Part shown: piece after piece, positions 18,223 to 28,300 of the stretch
How positions within the stretch are numbered: position 1 is the first letter of the stretch
How the letters are laid out: each line of letters opens with the position of its first letter
Assembly: GCF_016428855.1 (NCBI RefSeq)
Contig: NZ_JAELTN010000005.1
Coordinates: forward strand, 1 to 64,000
From: Pedobacter sp. ASV28
GTDB lineage: Bacteria > Bacteroidota > Bacteroidia > Sphingobacteriales > Sphingobacteriaceae
Direction: 5' to 3'
DNA length: 64,000 nt
The notes under the pieces: model-generated
Told to the model about the DNA's origin: nothing
Database searches by the model: none
Seen by the model: only the letters and a program-made list of their open reading frames with translations
Program-made: the position numbers and the translations under genes

Positions 18223-19522
18223 TACTATGTTAACTATAAAAAATTCAAAAATTGCAGTAATTGGTTTGGGTTATGTTGGCCTTCCGCTGGCCATAGCATT
18301 TGCCAAAAATTACGACGTTCTGGGCTTTGATATTGATGAAGAACGTATTAATGAGCTTAATGAAGGCAAAGATCGTACACAGGAAGCCGATCTAGCTACA
18401 TTAAACGATGTGATTTCTGCCAGAAAAACGGGGGCAAATGGACTATCCTTTTCTTATTCCAAAACTGATTTGGCTGATTATAATGTATTTATCGTCACCG
18501 TTCCTACTCCCATAGATGAGTTCAAATCTCCGGATTTAACGCCCTTGCTCGGTGCATCAAAGATGTTGGCCAGTATTTTAAAACCAAATGATATTGTCAT
18601 CTATGAATCAACCGTATATCCAGGCTGTACAGAAGAAGAATGTGTTCCTATATTAGAAAAATACTCGGGCCTAAAATTTAACCAGGATTTTTATTGCGGA
18701 TATTCCCCAGAAAGGATCAATCCTGGCGATAAAGTTAATACCCTAACTAAGATCAAAAAAGTAACATCGGGTTCAACACCCGAAATTGCGCAATATGTAG
18801 ATGATCTATACGGATCAATTATTACCGCAGGTACCCATAAAGCGCCAAGTATAAAAGTAGCAGAAGCTTCAAAAGCCATTGAAAATGCCCAAAGAGATGT
18901 TAACATTTCTTTCGTTAACGAACTAGCCCTCATTTTTGATCGAATTGGCATCGATACAAATGATGTGATCGAGGCTGCAGCTACCAAATGGAACTTTTTA
19001 AAATACAAACCAGGTTTGGTTGGCGGACACTGTATAGGGGTAGATCCGTATTATCTAGCCCATAAAGCACAAGCATTAGGCTATCATCCCCAAGTGATCC
19101 TTTCTGGTCGCAGGGTAAATGATAACATGGGCAATTTTGTAGCCGACAAGGTCGTAAAGCTGATGATACAGAAAGATCAAAAAATCAAAGGAGCAAAAGC
19201 ACTCATCATGGGAATTACCTTTAAAGAAGATTGCCCAGATGTAAGAAATACCAGAATTGTAGATATTTATTCTGGATTAAAACAATTTGGATTACAGATA
19301 GATATATACGATCCTATAGCTGACCCATCAGAAGTCAAAAGAGAATATAATATCAACATTAAAAGTTCTCTAACCGAAGTTCCTACGTACGACGCTATTA
19401 TTGTTGCTGTGGCACATCAGGAATTTTTGACTTTCGACTTTCAGAAAATAAGTAACAACAACTGTGTTATTTTTGACACAAAAGCATGTTTAGATAGGAC
19501 ATTGGTAGATGGAAGATTATAA
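18212..19522 (+). CDS. UDP-N-acetylhexosamine dehydrogenase (TviB/WbpO/WecC type)
   Basis: 436 residues. An NAD-binding fold opens with KIAVIGLGYVGLPLAIAFAK, the substrate region has YCGYSPERINPGDK, and the catalytic cysteine sits in GGHCIGVDPYYLAHKA. The family oxidises C6 of UDP-GlcNAc, UDP-GalNAc or UDP-ManNAc in two NAD-dependent steps to the uronic acid. With WecB in the same locus the product may be UDP-ManNAcA; the SPERINPGDK type is also usual for TviB/WbpO, which make UDP-GlcNAcA or GalNAcA. The first ATG overlaps the PAS-protein gene by 11 bases; an in-frame ATG at 18227 gives a more typical N-terminus. It probably shares a transcript with the PAS gene. Confidence 0.93.
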   Translation: MLNNTMLTIKNSKIAVIGLGYVGLPLAIAFAKNYDVLGFDIDEERINELNEGKDRTQEADLATLNDVISARKTGANGLSFSYSKTDLADYNVFIVTVPTPIDEFKSPDLTPLLGASKMLASILKPNDIVIYESTVYPGCTEEECVPILEKYSGLKFNQDFYCGYSPERINPGDKVNTLTKIKKVTSGSTPEIAQYVDDLYGSIITAGTHKAPSIKVAEASKAIENAQRDVNISFVNELALIFDRIGIDTNDVIEAAATKWNFLKYKPGLVGGHCIGVDPYYLAHKAQALGYHPQVILSGRRVNDNMGNFVADKVVKLMIQKDQKIKGAKALIMGITFKEDCPDVRNTRIVDIYSGLKQFGLQIDIYDPIADPSEVKREYNINIKSSLTEVPTYDAIIVAVAHQEFLTFDFQKISNNNCVIFDTKACLDRTLVDGRL

Positions 19523-19527
19523 AAGTG

Positions 19528-19560
19528 TAAGCTAGTATAGTTCGAAATAACGCTAGCTTA
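19528..19560 (+). terminator. Inverted repeat downstream of the dehydrogenase gene, possible terminator
   Basis: TAAGCTAG (19528-19535) and CTAGCTTA (19553-19560) form perfect 8-base arms around a 17-base loop, 6 bases after the stop. Only a weak T-rich stretch (TCTTAT) follows, so termination strength is doubtful. Confidence 0.4.
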
Positions 19561-19662
19561 TCTTATAAGAGAGATGTAAATCGATTGATGCTTAATTAAT
19601 AACATCAGGGTAACATTATGGTATTTGACTAATTATACTCAATAAATTATTTTAATATACTG

Positions 19663-20394
19663 ATGATTTCATTCTTTCAAAGAAACAACTATGTAAATGA
19701 TATGGCATGGCTCGGCGTTGACATGCACAATCATATACTACCAGGCATTGATGATGGGGCCGCCAATGCGGCCCATTCTGTCCATTTTATTAAAACACTC
19801 AGCAATTTAGGCTTTGACCAATTTATCTGCACTCCACACATCTTTACCGATTTATATCCAAACACAGCACAAACCATTGCCTCGGCCTTGGCAGAGGTTG
19901 AAACTGCCCTAGCCATGGCAGATATATGTATAAAGATCAGTGCTGCTGCAGAGTATATGGTTGATGATACTTTTAGGGTGAAAGAAAACTTGATCTGCCT
20001 GCCTGGCAAGTACCTCTTGATGGAGATTCCCTATCTTGCAGAAATAGAAAAGATGGATCAGCTCATTTTTGAGCTGCAAATCAAAGGGTTTAAGGTGATC
20101 TTTGCACATCCAGAACGATACTCTTTTTATTACCATAAGTTAGATCGATATTTTAGATTAAAACAAATGGGCGTACTGTTTCAGTTAAATCTATTATCTT
20201 TAAACGGATACTATGGTAAAACGGCCAAGTTCCTGTCCAATTATCTCCTCAAAAAAGAATGGTATGATTTTGCGGGAACTGATATACATCACCACCAGCA
20301 CCTGAATGAAATTCAACTTTTAATTACCAAGGGATATTTTCATAAGACAATAGGCGGTTATCCCTTTAAAAACCAGGAATTATTTAAAGCCTGA
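19663..20394 (+). CDS. PHP-domain protein-tyrosine phosphatase (CpsB/YwqE family)
   Basis: 243 residues. The metal-binding PHP motif is clear: DMHNHILPGIDDGA at 20-33 (H22, H24, D30, D31), CTPHIFTDLYPN with H59, a later FAHPERYSFY block and FAGTDIHHH near the C-terminus. These manganese-dependent phosphatases remove phosphate from the tyrosines of Wzc-type kinases and so control capsule or exopolysaccharide length. Its target here is likely the Wzc-like protein at 11258-13666. The start used is MISFFQRNNY; an internal Met (MAWLGVDMHNH, residue 14) also works. It follows the dehydrogenase by 140 bases. Confidence 0.92.
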   Translation: MISFFQRNNYVNDMAWLGVDMHNHILPGIDDGAANAAHSVHFIKTLSNLGFDQFICTPHIFTDLYPNTAQTIASALAEVETALAMADICIKISAAAEYMVDDTFRVKENLICLPGKYLLMEIPYLAEIEKMDQLIFELQIKGFKVIFAHPERYSFYYHKLDRYFRLKQMGVLFQLNLLSLNGYYGKTAKFLSNYLLKKEWYDFAGTDIHHHQHLNEIQLLITKGYFHKTIGGYPFKNQELFKA

Positions 20395-20402
20395 TCTATC
20401 TT

Positions 20403-21185
20403 TTAAAACTTAATCTTAAAATGCTCTTTAGCTTGCCCTTTACGAAAATAAACCAGGCCAATCCAAAATAAATCAATGGTTACCGTAACCTGTGGGTGTA
20501 ACTTGATCTCTTCCCATGCTTCTTTCATCCCTTCACTCCAATAAATATCATCAAAAATGAACAGGCTATTTTCAGCTATTTTAGGCAAACACCAATTAAA
20601 ATAATTAAGCGTAGCTTCTTTGGTATGGTTACCATCTATATAGATAAAATCTAATTGGCTGCGTTCTTCAATGGCCTTCGGCAACAGATCGTTAAAATTT
20701 CCGACTTGCAGCTCTACATTCTGCAATCCCAGCTCCGTAAAGTTATGATAAGCCACAGCAGCAGTCTGTGGGCATCCTTCAATGGTAAGAATATCGGCTT
20801 GTGGCCAAGCTTTGGAGAGATAAGCCGTAGTAATGCCCAAACAAGTGCCTAACTCTATCATATTACTGGGCTTATGGTGGGCTGCCAGTCTATAGATCAA
20901 TTGCGCTAATCGTTTATTTTTCAGCGCATTTTTTGCAATCTGACTTATTTTTTTGGTCCTGTTCTTATTGAGGTGTGAGCCAGCGCCAAGATCCGTTACC
21001 GTGATAAGGGTATGGTCATTTAAAAGTTTTTTTCGCTGCGCCTCTATTTCATCATATACTTTTTTCCTAGAAAAATCGTAAATTACCTCATCAGCCAACT
21101 GATAAACAAAAGGAGAATGTGTACCGTGTCTAGTTTTAGCTGTCAGTCGGTGCTTTAAGTAATCGGCAAAGAATTGTAGAACCAT
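20403..21185 (-). CDS. Class I SAM-dependent methyltransferase (O-methyltransferase-like)
   Basis: 260 residues from the chosen start MVLQFFADYLKHRLTA. The SAM-binding site is MIELGTCLGITTAYLS, followed by ILTIEGCPQTAAVAYHNF and the acidic LDFIYIDGNHTKEATLNYF block, then LFIFDDIYWSEGMKEAWEEI. It belongs to the Methyltransf_24-like group common in Bacteroidota, with a conserved N-terminal HGTHSPFVYQLADEVIYDF stretch. Substrate unknown. An upstream in-frame ATG (21263) would add 26 residues with no family match, so 21185 is preferred. It converges on the phosphatase gene with an 8-base gap; whether it methylates the polysaccharide or is unrelated cannot be told. Confidence 0.85.
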   Translation of the reverse strand: MVLQFFADYLKHRLTAKTRHGTHSPFVYQLADEVIYDFSRKKVYDEIEAQRKKLLNDHTLITVTDLGAGSHLNKNRTKKISQIAKNALKNKRLAQLIYRLAAHHKPSNMIELGTCLGITTAYLSKAWPQADILTIEGCPQTAAVAYHNFTELGLQNVELQVGNFNDLLPKAIEERSQLDFIYIDGNHTKEATLNYFNWCLPKIAENSLFIFDDIYWSEGMKEAWEEIKLHPQVTVTIDLFWIGLVYFRKGQAKEHFKIKF

Positions 21186-21408
21186 AGCACAAAAATAGAC
21201 AACATAATTGTAATTGTACATCAATGAAACCATCGGGAATATATTCCATTCATCATCAACCATATAGGTATTCTTGGTGGTTTTATAATTGATAAAAATT
21301 TATTCTGATGAAACGAGCATAAGCGTACCACTCACTTACCTATTACAGGTAGTGAAGAAAGCAGAATTATATGCCATGCTGGCTTTGTCGACCATTAAAA
21401 CAAAATAG

Positions 21409-22281
21409 ATGCTGATGAAAAATATGGCGGAAATAGATGCATTGGTAAAGTTATTAGACGATCCTGATGAGGAAGTGTTTTTGCATGTACAGGATAAACT
21501 ACTCGAATATGGAGACCAAGTAATTACCTATCTTGAAAATGTATGGGAAAAATCATTAGATACCCTATTACAGGAACGTATTGAGAATATTGTACATACC
21601 ATACAGTTCAACAATGTAAAACAGGACCTTAACCTTTGGTACCAAAGTGGAGCCTTTGATTTGCTACAGGGTGCACTGATTATTAACCGCTATCAATTCC
21701 CTGACCTAGACGAGCAGCATGTGATCAATCAAATTGAAGGCATCAAACGTGAGATTTGGGTAGGCTTGCAATATGAAATGAGTTCTATTGAAAAAATAAA
21801 ACTGATCAATCATGTTTTTTATAATCAATATGGCTTTAGTGGCAATACCAAAAATCATCATGACCCGCAAAACTCTTACCTTAATCAAGTACTGGAAAGC
21901 AAAAAGGGCAATCAAATTTCATTGGCCATTATCTATTCCACATTGGCACAGAAACTCGACATACCGGTATATGGTGTCAACCTGCCACAACATTTCATTT
22001 TAGGTTATATAGACGAGAGCAATGCCGATAAAGAACACGGGGTATTGTTTTACATCAATGCCTTTAACAAAGGCGCTATTTTTGGAAAACATGATGTAGA
22101 CCAGTTTCTGCGTCAACTGAATCTTGACCCTCAACCTGGGTTTTATTCGCCCTGTAGCAATGCCGAAATTGTTCGCCGTATCATTAGAAATCTAATCTCT
22201 GCGTATGAAAACCTGGGTGCAATAGATAAAGCGGCCGAACTGAAAGAGCTACAGGACATTCTTTCAGATACTACAGTTTAA
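21409..22281 (+). CDS. SirB1/transglutaminase-like family protein
   Basis: 290 residues. The middle region matches the Transglut_core2 domain of SirB1-type proteins: LINHVFYNQYGFSGNTKNHHD, SYLNQVLESKKGNQISLAII and VYGVNLPQHFILGY. The C-terminus (GFYSPCSNAEIVRRIIRNLIS, then AYENLGAIDKAAELKELQ) resembles the tetratricopeptide-like tail of this family. No catalytic Cys precedes the conserved His region as in true transglutaminases, so enzymatic activity is doubtful. Three Met codons lie within the first six (MLMKNM), leaving the start uncertain by a few residues. Function in the cell is not known. Confidence 0.8.
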   Translation: MLMKNMAEIDALVKLLDDPDEEVFLHVQDKLLEYGDQVITYLENVWEKSLDTLLQERIENIVHTIQFNNVKQDLNLWYQSGAFDLLQGALIINRYQFPDLDEQHVINQIEGIKREIWVGLQYEMSSIEKIKLINHVFYNQYGFSGNTKNHHDPQNSYLNQVLESKKGNQISLAIIYSTLAQKLDIPVYGVNLPQHFILGYIDESNADKEHGVLFYINAFNKGAIFGKHDVDQFLRQLNLDPQPGFYSPCSNAEIVRRIIRNLISAYENLGAIDKAAELKELQDILSDTTV

Positions 22282-22366
22282 TTAATTGCAATTCTTGCTG
22301 CGGCAACCATGCCCTAAAACCAAATTGAAAAAACAATAATGGTTATGATAAATCTTATTTTTGAAG

Positions 22367-23230
22367 ATGAAGAAAATCATCTGTTTTGGAGAAATATTAT
22401 GGGATAATTTGCCAACTGGACGATTAGCAGGTGGTGCTCCCATGAACGTAGCCTATCATTTAAGAAAATTAGGCATTGATGCCTCACTCATTAGTAGAGT
22501 GGGCGATGACCTTGCCGGAGAAGATCTAATTGCCTTTATTTCCTCTATCGGAACACCCACCATAAACATACAAATAGACCCATTTATCAGCACCAGCGAG
22601 GTTGTTGCCGAGCTAAAGACCAACAACGAAATGAGCTATACCATTAGCTATCCAACGGCTTGGGATTTTATTGAATGGCGAAAGGAATATGAACAGGAAA
22701 TCTTAAAAACAGATGCACTTTTATTTGGCAGTTTAGCCTCAAGGCACCCCATTAGTCAAGCCACGTTATTGCACCTGCTTACTTATGCAAGGTTTAAAGT
22801 GTTTGACGTTAACCTTAGGCCCCCATATTATGACAAAGAAACTATCTATGATTTATTGCAACAGGCTCATCTCGTAAAGTTAAATGAAAATGAAATTAAG
22901 ATCTTAGGAGAATGGTTCACTACATCTACCGAAGAACAAGACCAGGTGAACAACTTGTTTGAACAATTTAACTTTGATGAAATATTGGTAACTAAAGGTG
23001 CTGAGGGTGGTACTTATTATCGCCGCAAAAAAACAATACACTACAAGGCACCTGAAGTTAAAGTAATGGATACCGTAGGAAGCGGAGATTCTTTTCTTGC
23101 TGCCTTTTTAAGCAAGAAACTGAACGGCGAGCCTATTGAAAATTGCTTAGATTTTGCCGCTAAAATGGCTGCATTTATTACCTCCCTAAAAGGTGCCTGT
23201 CCTCCTTATGAAGTTGAAGACATTAAATAA
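22367..23230 (+). CDS. PfkB-family carbohydrate kinase (fructokinase-like)
   Basis: 287 residues. It begins KKIICFGEILWDNLPTGRLAGGAPMNVAYH, the first ribokinase/PfkB signature with the sugar-binding GGAPxN, and ends with the second signature DTVGSGDSFLAAFLSK, holding the catalytic Asp. VNLRPPYYDKE is also typical of fructokinases. It phosphorylates a sugar, probably fructose, with ATP. ATG at 22367 is used; an in-frame TTG at 22361 lies inside a TATTTTTG promoter-like box (22356-22363) and is unlikely to be the start. It is 86 bases downstream of the SirB1-like gene, same strand. Confidence 0.88.
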   Translation: MKKIICFGEILWDNLPTGRLAGGAPMNVAYHLRKLGIDASLISRVGDDLAGEDLIAFISSIGTPTINIQIDPFISTSEVVAELKTNNEMSYTISYPTAWDFIEWRKEYEQEILKTDALLFGSLASRHPISQATLLHLLTYARFKVFDVNLRPPYYDKETIYDLLQQAHLVKLNENEIKILGEWFTTSTEEQDQVNNLFEQFNFDEILVTKGAEGGTYYRRKKTIHYKAPEVKVMDTVGSGDSFLAAFLSKKLNGEPIENCLDFAAKMAAFITSLKGACPPYEVEDIK

Positions 23231-23287
23231 AAGTTTGCTTCTTTCTTTCAATTCATAAGGCTAACTTAGCACTTAAGTACGTAATAT

Positions 23288-23740
23288 ATGAGAGCGGTAA
23301 TACAGAGGGTAAGCGAGGCCAGTTGTAAGGTTAACGGGCAAACTACAGGAAAAATAAATGATGGCTTTTTAGTTTTATTGGGTATTGAGGATATTGATAC
23401 CCAAGAGGATTTAGAATGGTTGGCTCCAAAAATTGCCAACATGCGAATTTTTGGAGATGAGAATGGCCTGATGAACAAATCATTGGCAGATATTAATGGC
23501 AATATCTTGCTTATTAGTCAGTTTACCTTATTTGCAGCCACCAAGAAGGGCAATCGACCTGGATTTACCCGTGCCGCCAAACCAGAAAAGGCCATTCCCC
23601 TTTATGAGGAGATGAAAAAACAGCTCTCCAACCTTATAGGCAGGCAGGTAGAATGTGGTATTTTTGGTGCCGACATGAAGATTAGCTTGCTTAATGATGG
23701 TCCAGTTACCATACTGATAGATACAAAAAATAAAGAGTAG
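23288..23740 (+). CDS. dtd: D-aminoacyl-tRNA deacylase
   Basis: 150 residues, the usual length of bacterial DTD. It starts MRAVIQRVSEASCKVNG and carries both family motifs: the S-Q-F-T-L block (LLISQFTLFA) and the cross-subunit G-P-V-T block (NDGPVTILIDT). The enzyme hydrolyses D-amino acids and glycine mischarged on tRNA, a proofreading step. It is a cytoplasmic homodimer. It follows the PfkB gene by 57 bases and precedes a MazG-like gene by 81; the neighbours suggest only a housekeeping cluster. Confidence 0.97.
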   Translation: MRAVIQRVSEASCKVNGQTTGKINDGFLVLLGIEDIDTQEDLEWLAPKIANMRIFGDENGLMNKSLADINGNILLISQFTLFAATKKGNRPGFTRAAKPEKAIPLYEEMKKQLSNLIGRQVECGIFGADMKISLLNDGPVTILIDTKNKE

Positions 23741-23821
23741 GCCAATGGTGATAGACCTCTAAATAATAATAAGGCTAAAAACATAACTTTTCCTTATAAC
23801 ATTCAAACTAAACGCAATGTC

Positions 23822-24151
23822 ATGACCATTACAGAAGCACAGCAAATTATAGATCACTGGATTAAGACCACAGGAATACGCTATTTCAATGAACTCACCA
23901 ATACAGCCATTCTAATGGAAGAAGTAGGCGAGGTAGCCCGAATTATGGCGCGGAAGTATGGTGAACAGTCTTTCAAAAAGAGTGACGAAGAAATTAACCT
24001 TGCCGATGAGATGGCCGATGTACTGTTTGTACTGATGTGCCTGGCCAATCAAACAGGGATTGATTTAAACGAAGCATTGGTGAAAAATTTAGAGAAAAAG
24101 TCCATTCGTGATGCAGAACGGCATAAGAATAACGAGAAGTTAAATCCCTAA
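23822..24151 (+). CDS. MazG-like nucleotide pyrophosphohydrolase
   Basis: 109 residues, a single MazG domain. The metal-binding pattern is visible: ILMEEVGEVARIMARKYGEQ gives the E-E-x-x-E helix and EINLADEMADVLFVLMCLA gives the second acidic E-x-x-D. Small proteins of this type hydrolyse (d)NTPs to monophosphates and pyrophosphate, usually as tetramers, in nucleotide-pool sanitation; the exact substrate cannot be read. Downstream of dtd on the same strand and convergent with the HIT gene. Confidence 0.9.
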   Translation: MTITEAQQIIDHWIKTTGIRYFNELTNTAILMEEVGEVARIMARKYGEQSFKKSDEEINLADEMADVLFVLMCLANQTGIDLNEALVKNLEKKSIRDAERHKNNEKLNP

Positions 24152-24201
24152 ATTATTCTTTACCCTCTTATAAACCCTACTGTTTCGAAGAATAGCGGGC
24201 C

Positions 24202-24606
24202 TTAAAAATCAGAAGAGATTTCTTTCCTAATTTTATTGGCTACTTCTGCCAATTGTTCTTGGCTAAGTTTTAATTTCGGGTTGGCAAAATTCATATCGTT
24301 CATTTGGTTTATGGGAATTAAATGAACATGGGCATGTGGAACTTCCAGGCCTATAACAGCCACTCCAACCCTATCGCAGGGAAATGCTTTCTTAATCGCC
24401 AAGGCTATCTTCTTGGCAAACAACATTAAACCCTGATAAAGGTCATCTTCTATGTCAAATAGATAGTCTATTTCTTGTTTCGGGATCACCAGAGTATGCC
24501 CCATGGTTAATGGGCTGATATCTAAAAATGCTAAAAAATCATCCGTTTCGGCCACCTTATGCGCCGGGATGTCGCCCGTTACTATTTTAGAGAAAATGCT
24601 ACTCAT
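24202..24606 (-). CDS. HIT-family nucleotide-binding protein
   Basis: 134 residues. It starts SSIFSKIVTGDIPAHKV and has the catalytic histidine triad in VPHAHVHLIPI (H-x-H-x-H-hydrophobic pattern) and the earlier LTMGHTLVIPKQ block. HIT proteins are nucleotide hydrolases or transferases (Ap4A or adenosine-phosphoramidate type). It lies 81 bases downstream of greA on the same strand, an arrangement consistent with co-transcription; the gap holds an imperfect inverted repeat. Confidence 0.93.
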   Translation of the reverse strand: MSSIFSKIVTGDIPAHKVAETDDFLAFLDISPLTMGHTLVIPKQEIDYLFDIEDDLYQGLMLFAKKIALAIKKAFPCDRVGVAVIGLEVPHAHVHLIPINQMNDMNFANPKLKLSQEQLAEVANKIRKEISSDF

Positions 24607-24610
24607 ATTG

Positions 24611-24682
24611 GTTGCGAGTTATGAGTTATCGGTTATGGGCTAAAGGTGCAGATTTCGTAACATTCAACCCATAACTCGTAAC
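24611..24682. repeat. Imperfect inverted repeat between greA and the HIT gene
   Basis: GTTGCGAGTTATGAG (24611-24625) pairs with CCCATAACTCGTAAC (24668-24682) at 13 of 15 positions; GTTATGGG (24632-24639) also pairs perfectly with CCCATAAC (24668-24675). It contains internal direct copies of a GAGTTAT-like unit. No T run follows on either strand, so it reads more like a small dispersed repeat than a terminator. Confidence 0.5.
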
Positions 24683-24687
24683 AACTA

Positions 24688-25161
24688 TTATCTAGATATT
24701 TCCAAAATTTCAAATTCGATTTTGCCTGCAGGCACTTGTATTTCGGTTTTATCGCCAACAGATTTACCTAGCAGGCCTTGCGCAATTGGCGATTTCACGG
24801 AAATCTTACCAGATTTCAGATCAGCCTCGCTCTCTGCTACCAGTTGATAGGTCATGGTAGCTCCATTGTTTACATTTTTTATCTTAACAATAGACAGCGC
24901 CAATACTTTTGAAGTATCCAATTTAGATTCGTCCAACAGCCTAGAACTGGCTAAAGTTGATTCTAATTTGGCAATCTTAGCTTCATGTAAACCTTGCGCT
25001 TCCTTTGCTGCGTCGTATTCTGCATTTTCAGATAGATCACCTTTATCTCGGGCCTCGGCAATAGCTTTTGCAATGGACGACCTTCCTTCAGTTTTTAAAT
25101 AGTGTAATTCTTCTTTAAGTTTATCTAACCCTTCTTTGGTATAGTATGTAATCTCTGCCAT
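24688..25161 (-). CDS. greA: Transcription elongation factor GreA
   Basis: 157 residues, the standard size. The N-terminal coiled coil (EITYYTKEGLDKLKEELHYL) has the acidic tip DKGDLSENAEYDAAKE that reaches into the RNA polymerase secondary channel, and the C-terminal FKBP-like domain includes SPIAQGLLGKSVGD and IEFEILEI. It rescues backtracked polymerase by stimulating transcript cleavage. The 161-base upstream region holds an inverted repeat, CAAGACTA (25201-25208) with TAGTCTTG (25228-25235), of unknown role. Confidence 0.97.
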   Translation of the reverse strand: MAEITYYTKEGLDKLKEELHYLKTEGRSSIAKAIAEARDKGDLSENAEYDAAKEAQGLHEAKIAKLESTLASSRLLDESKLDTSKVLALSIVKIKNVNNGATMTYQLVAESEADLKSGKISVKSPIAQGLLGKSVGDKTEIQVPAGKIEFEILEISR

Positions 25162-25322
25162 AACGCTATTTCTTTTACTTTAATCCTCATAAAAAACAAA
25201 CAAGACTACATCGGTAATTAACCTACATAGTCTTGCTCTGTTAAAAACGAAGATATAAGCCTTAAATTACAAAAGCAAATAATTGAAATAATTTTTACTG
25301 GTCATTAGCATTAAGTAAATAA

Positions 25323-28300
25323 CTATTGTTTAATCAATTTATATCCTTTATCGGATGTTTTCAAGATATAAACACCTGGAGACCAACTAAAATTAGAAAA
25401 AATATTTTCACCCGACTGTAATTGCTTTTTCCATATCTGCTTTCCGTTAACATCAAATACTTCAACAAATTGCTTTATTCTTGATTGTATGATTAGCTTA
25501 TCTGCAATAGGATTTGGGAATATAGTTAAATCTCCAATCTCATTTCTAACAAAAGCAATATTGCTATAAGCAATTACCCCACTAAGTTCTGTTTGTTTAA
25601 TGCGATAATAAGTAATCGGGTTATCTTTTAAAAAAGGGGCATTGTCAACAAATTGATAGTAGTTGGTACCATTTCCTGATGATTTAAGTGTTTCTAGCTT
25701 TTCGAATGTTTTTCCATCGCTACTGCGCTCAATTTCATAAGCGGCAACTTCCCTTTCTTCCACGCTCCAGTTCAACCTGGCCTTTTTATCAAGTCCCAGC
25801 TTGGCATTAAACTTTAGCCATTTGATGGGCAGTACTTCCGATGAAAGTTCTAACGCCCAAAGCTCCGTTCCAGCTATGCCATCATCTGCCCTAAACAACA
25901 AAAGATTATTTAATCTAGTAAGGAATGTAGGAGAAGCATTTCCTATATCAGTTCTGATATTATACACCATTTGTGTGCCCGCCATGGTGCCATCGCTTTT
26001 CCAAAGTTCCAAACCATCGATGCCGTTGGTAGCTGAGAAGAATAAAGCATTACCTATACTAACAAGCTGTGATGGAGCAGAAGAACCGGCTCCACTAAAA
26101 ATATCTTTCACCATCACGGTACCCGCGGTAGTACCGTCACTTTTCCAAAGCTCACTACCATTTATGCCATCGTTTGCTGTAAAAAACAAAGTTCCGTTAT
26201 GATTAACCATATTGACAGGGCTTGCCCCAATACTACCACTCCAAATATCTTTTACCATTACAGTACCTGCTGTGGTGCCATCACTTTTCCAGAGTTCATG
26301 ACCGCTAATGCCATCACCAGCTGAAAAATACAAAATGGAACCTATACTAACCATATTAGTTGGAATTGAGCCAATTGTACCAACACGTATATCTTTCACT
26401 AATGTTGTACCTGCAGCAGTGCCATCACTCTTCCAAAGTTCTTGGCCGTTTACACCATCATTAACAGCGAAAAACAGTGTTCCATTCACATTGGTCAAAT
26501 TAGAAATCCCACTATCATACGGTCCACTATAAATGTCTTTTACCATAATGGTACCTGCAGCAGTACCATCGCTTTTCCAAAGCTCCCTGCCACTTACCCC
26601 ATCACTGGCCACAAAATACAGGGTCCCATTTACGTTTATAAGAAGATTTACATAAGCATCTCCACTACTCGGATAAATATCTTTTACGATGACCGTTCCT
26701 GCAGCCGTGCCATCGCTCTTCCAAAGTTCCGTGCCTTGAGTTCCGTTATTGGCCGAGAAATATAAGGTACCATTGATATTGGTCAGATTTGAAGGATTAG
26801 ACCCTAGACCACCTGGATAAATATCTTTTACCATAACCGTTCCTATGGCCGTGCCGTCACTCTTCCAAAGTTCTTGGCCTTGAGGTCCGTTATTGGCCGA
26901 GAAGTATAAAGTACCATTGACATTGGTCAAATTTGAAAGGTTAGGGATACCGTTACCTGGATAAATGTCTTTTACCATACTTGTACCGCTCAAGGTACCA
27001 TCTGTTTTCCATAGCTCATTTCCATCTACACCATTATCCGCAGCATAAAACACTTGATTGCCTACCAAAGTAAGTAGTTGAGGATTAGCACTCCCTGTGC
27101 CTATGTAAATATCCTTGATCATCACCGTACCAGCGGTAGTACCATCACTTTTCCATAGCTCAACACCATTTACCGCATCATAAGCGGAGAAATATAAGGT
27201 GCTGTTAAGTGTTGCAAAAGCACTAGGGCTAGATCCAATGTTTCCAGAGGCTATATCTTTTACCATTACGGTTCCCGCCAACGTACCGTCGCTCTTCCAA
27301 AGCTCACGATTGTTCACGTCGTCAACGGCAGAAAAATACAAGGTACTCCCCAACATCAAAAAATTGAAGACCTGATTGGACAAATTTCCAGCATATATTT
27401 TTTTGATAAGTGTAGTGCCAACAGTGGTGCCATTACTTTTCCATAATTCGGCTTCACCTGTATTATTATTAATCGCAAAATAAAGGTTATTGCCATTGGC
27501 GGTTAAACCATAAGGACTACTCCCACCATAGCTAAAATCTTTAACAGTAACCGTTCCTACTGCAGTACCGTTACTTTTCATTATTTTGCTTGCCAACGAT
27601 CCGATCCCCAAAACAAAGTATAGTGTACCATTCACATCAATCAAACTTCTTATATCTGAATTGCCCGTGCCAGAATTCAAATCGCTCACCATTACCGTAC
27701 CCGCAGTAGTCCCATTGCTTTTCCAAAGCTCAATGCCATTGGTACCATTATCTGCCGTAAAATAGAGCGTCCCGTTTACATTCAAAAGATTTTCGAGAGT
27801 ACTCGTCCCAACACCTGCATTGATATCTTTTACCATCAAAGTCCCACCAGTGGTACCGTCACTTTTCCAAAGTTCTTCACCATTGGTACCATTATCAGCC
27901 GCAAAAAACAAAGTGCCATTTACGTTGATAAATAGGCGGGGGAATCCCGAATTAATCCCACTATGGATGTCCTTCACCATTACTGTTCCTGCTACAGTAC
28001 CATCACTTTTCCATAGCTCTAATCCGTTAACACCATCGTCTGCAGCAAAAAACAAGGTACCATTTACATTGGTAAGTGAGTAGGGGACATATCCTCCAAT
28101 ACTAGCTCTAATATCTTTTACCATTACCGTGCCCGCAGCGGTGCCATTACTCTTCCAAACTTCATAGCCATTTACACCGTCGTCAGCAACAAAGTACAGC
28201 ACACCGTTTACGTTGGTTAAAGATTGCGGATTTGAACCCAAACTACCCGACCTAATATCCTTTACCAAAACAGTGCCTGCTTCTGTCCCATCGCTCTTCC

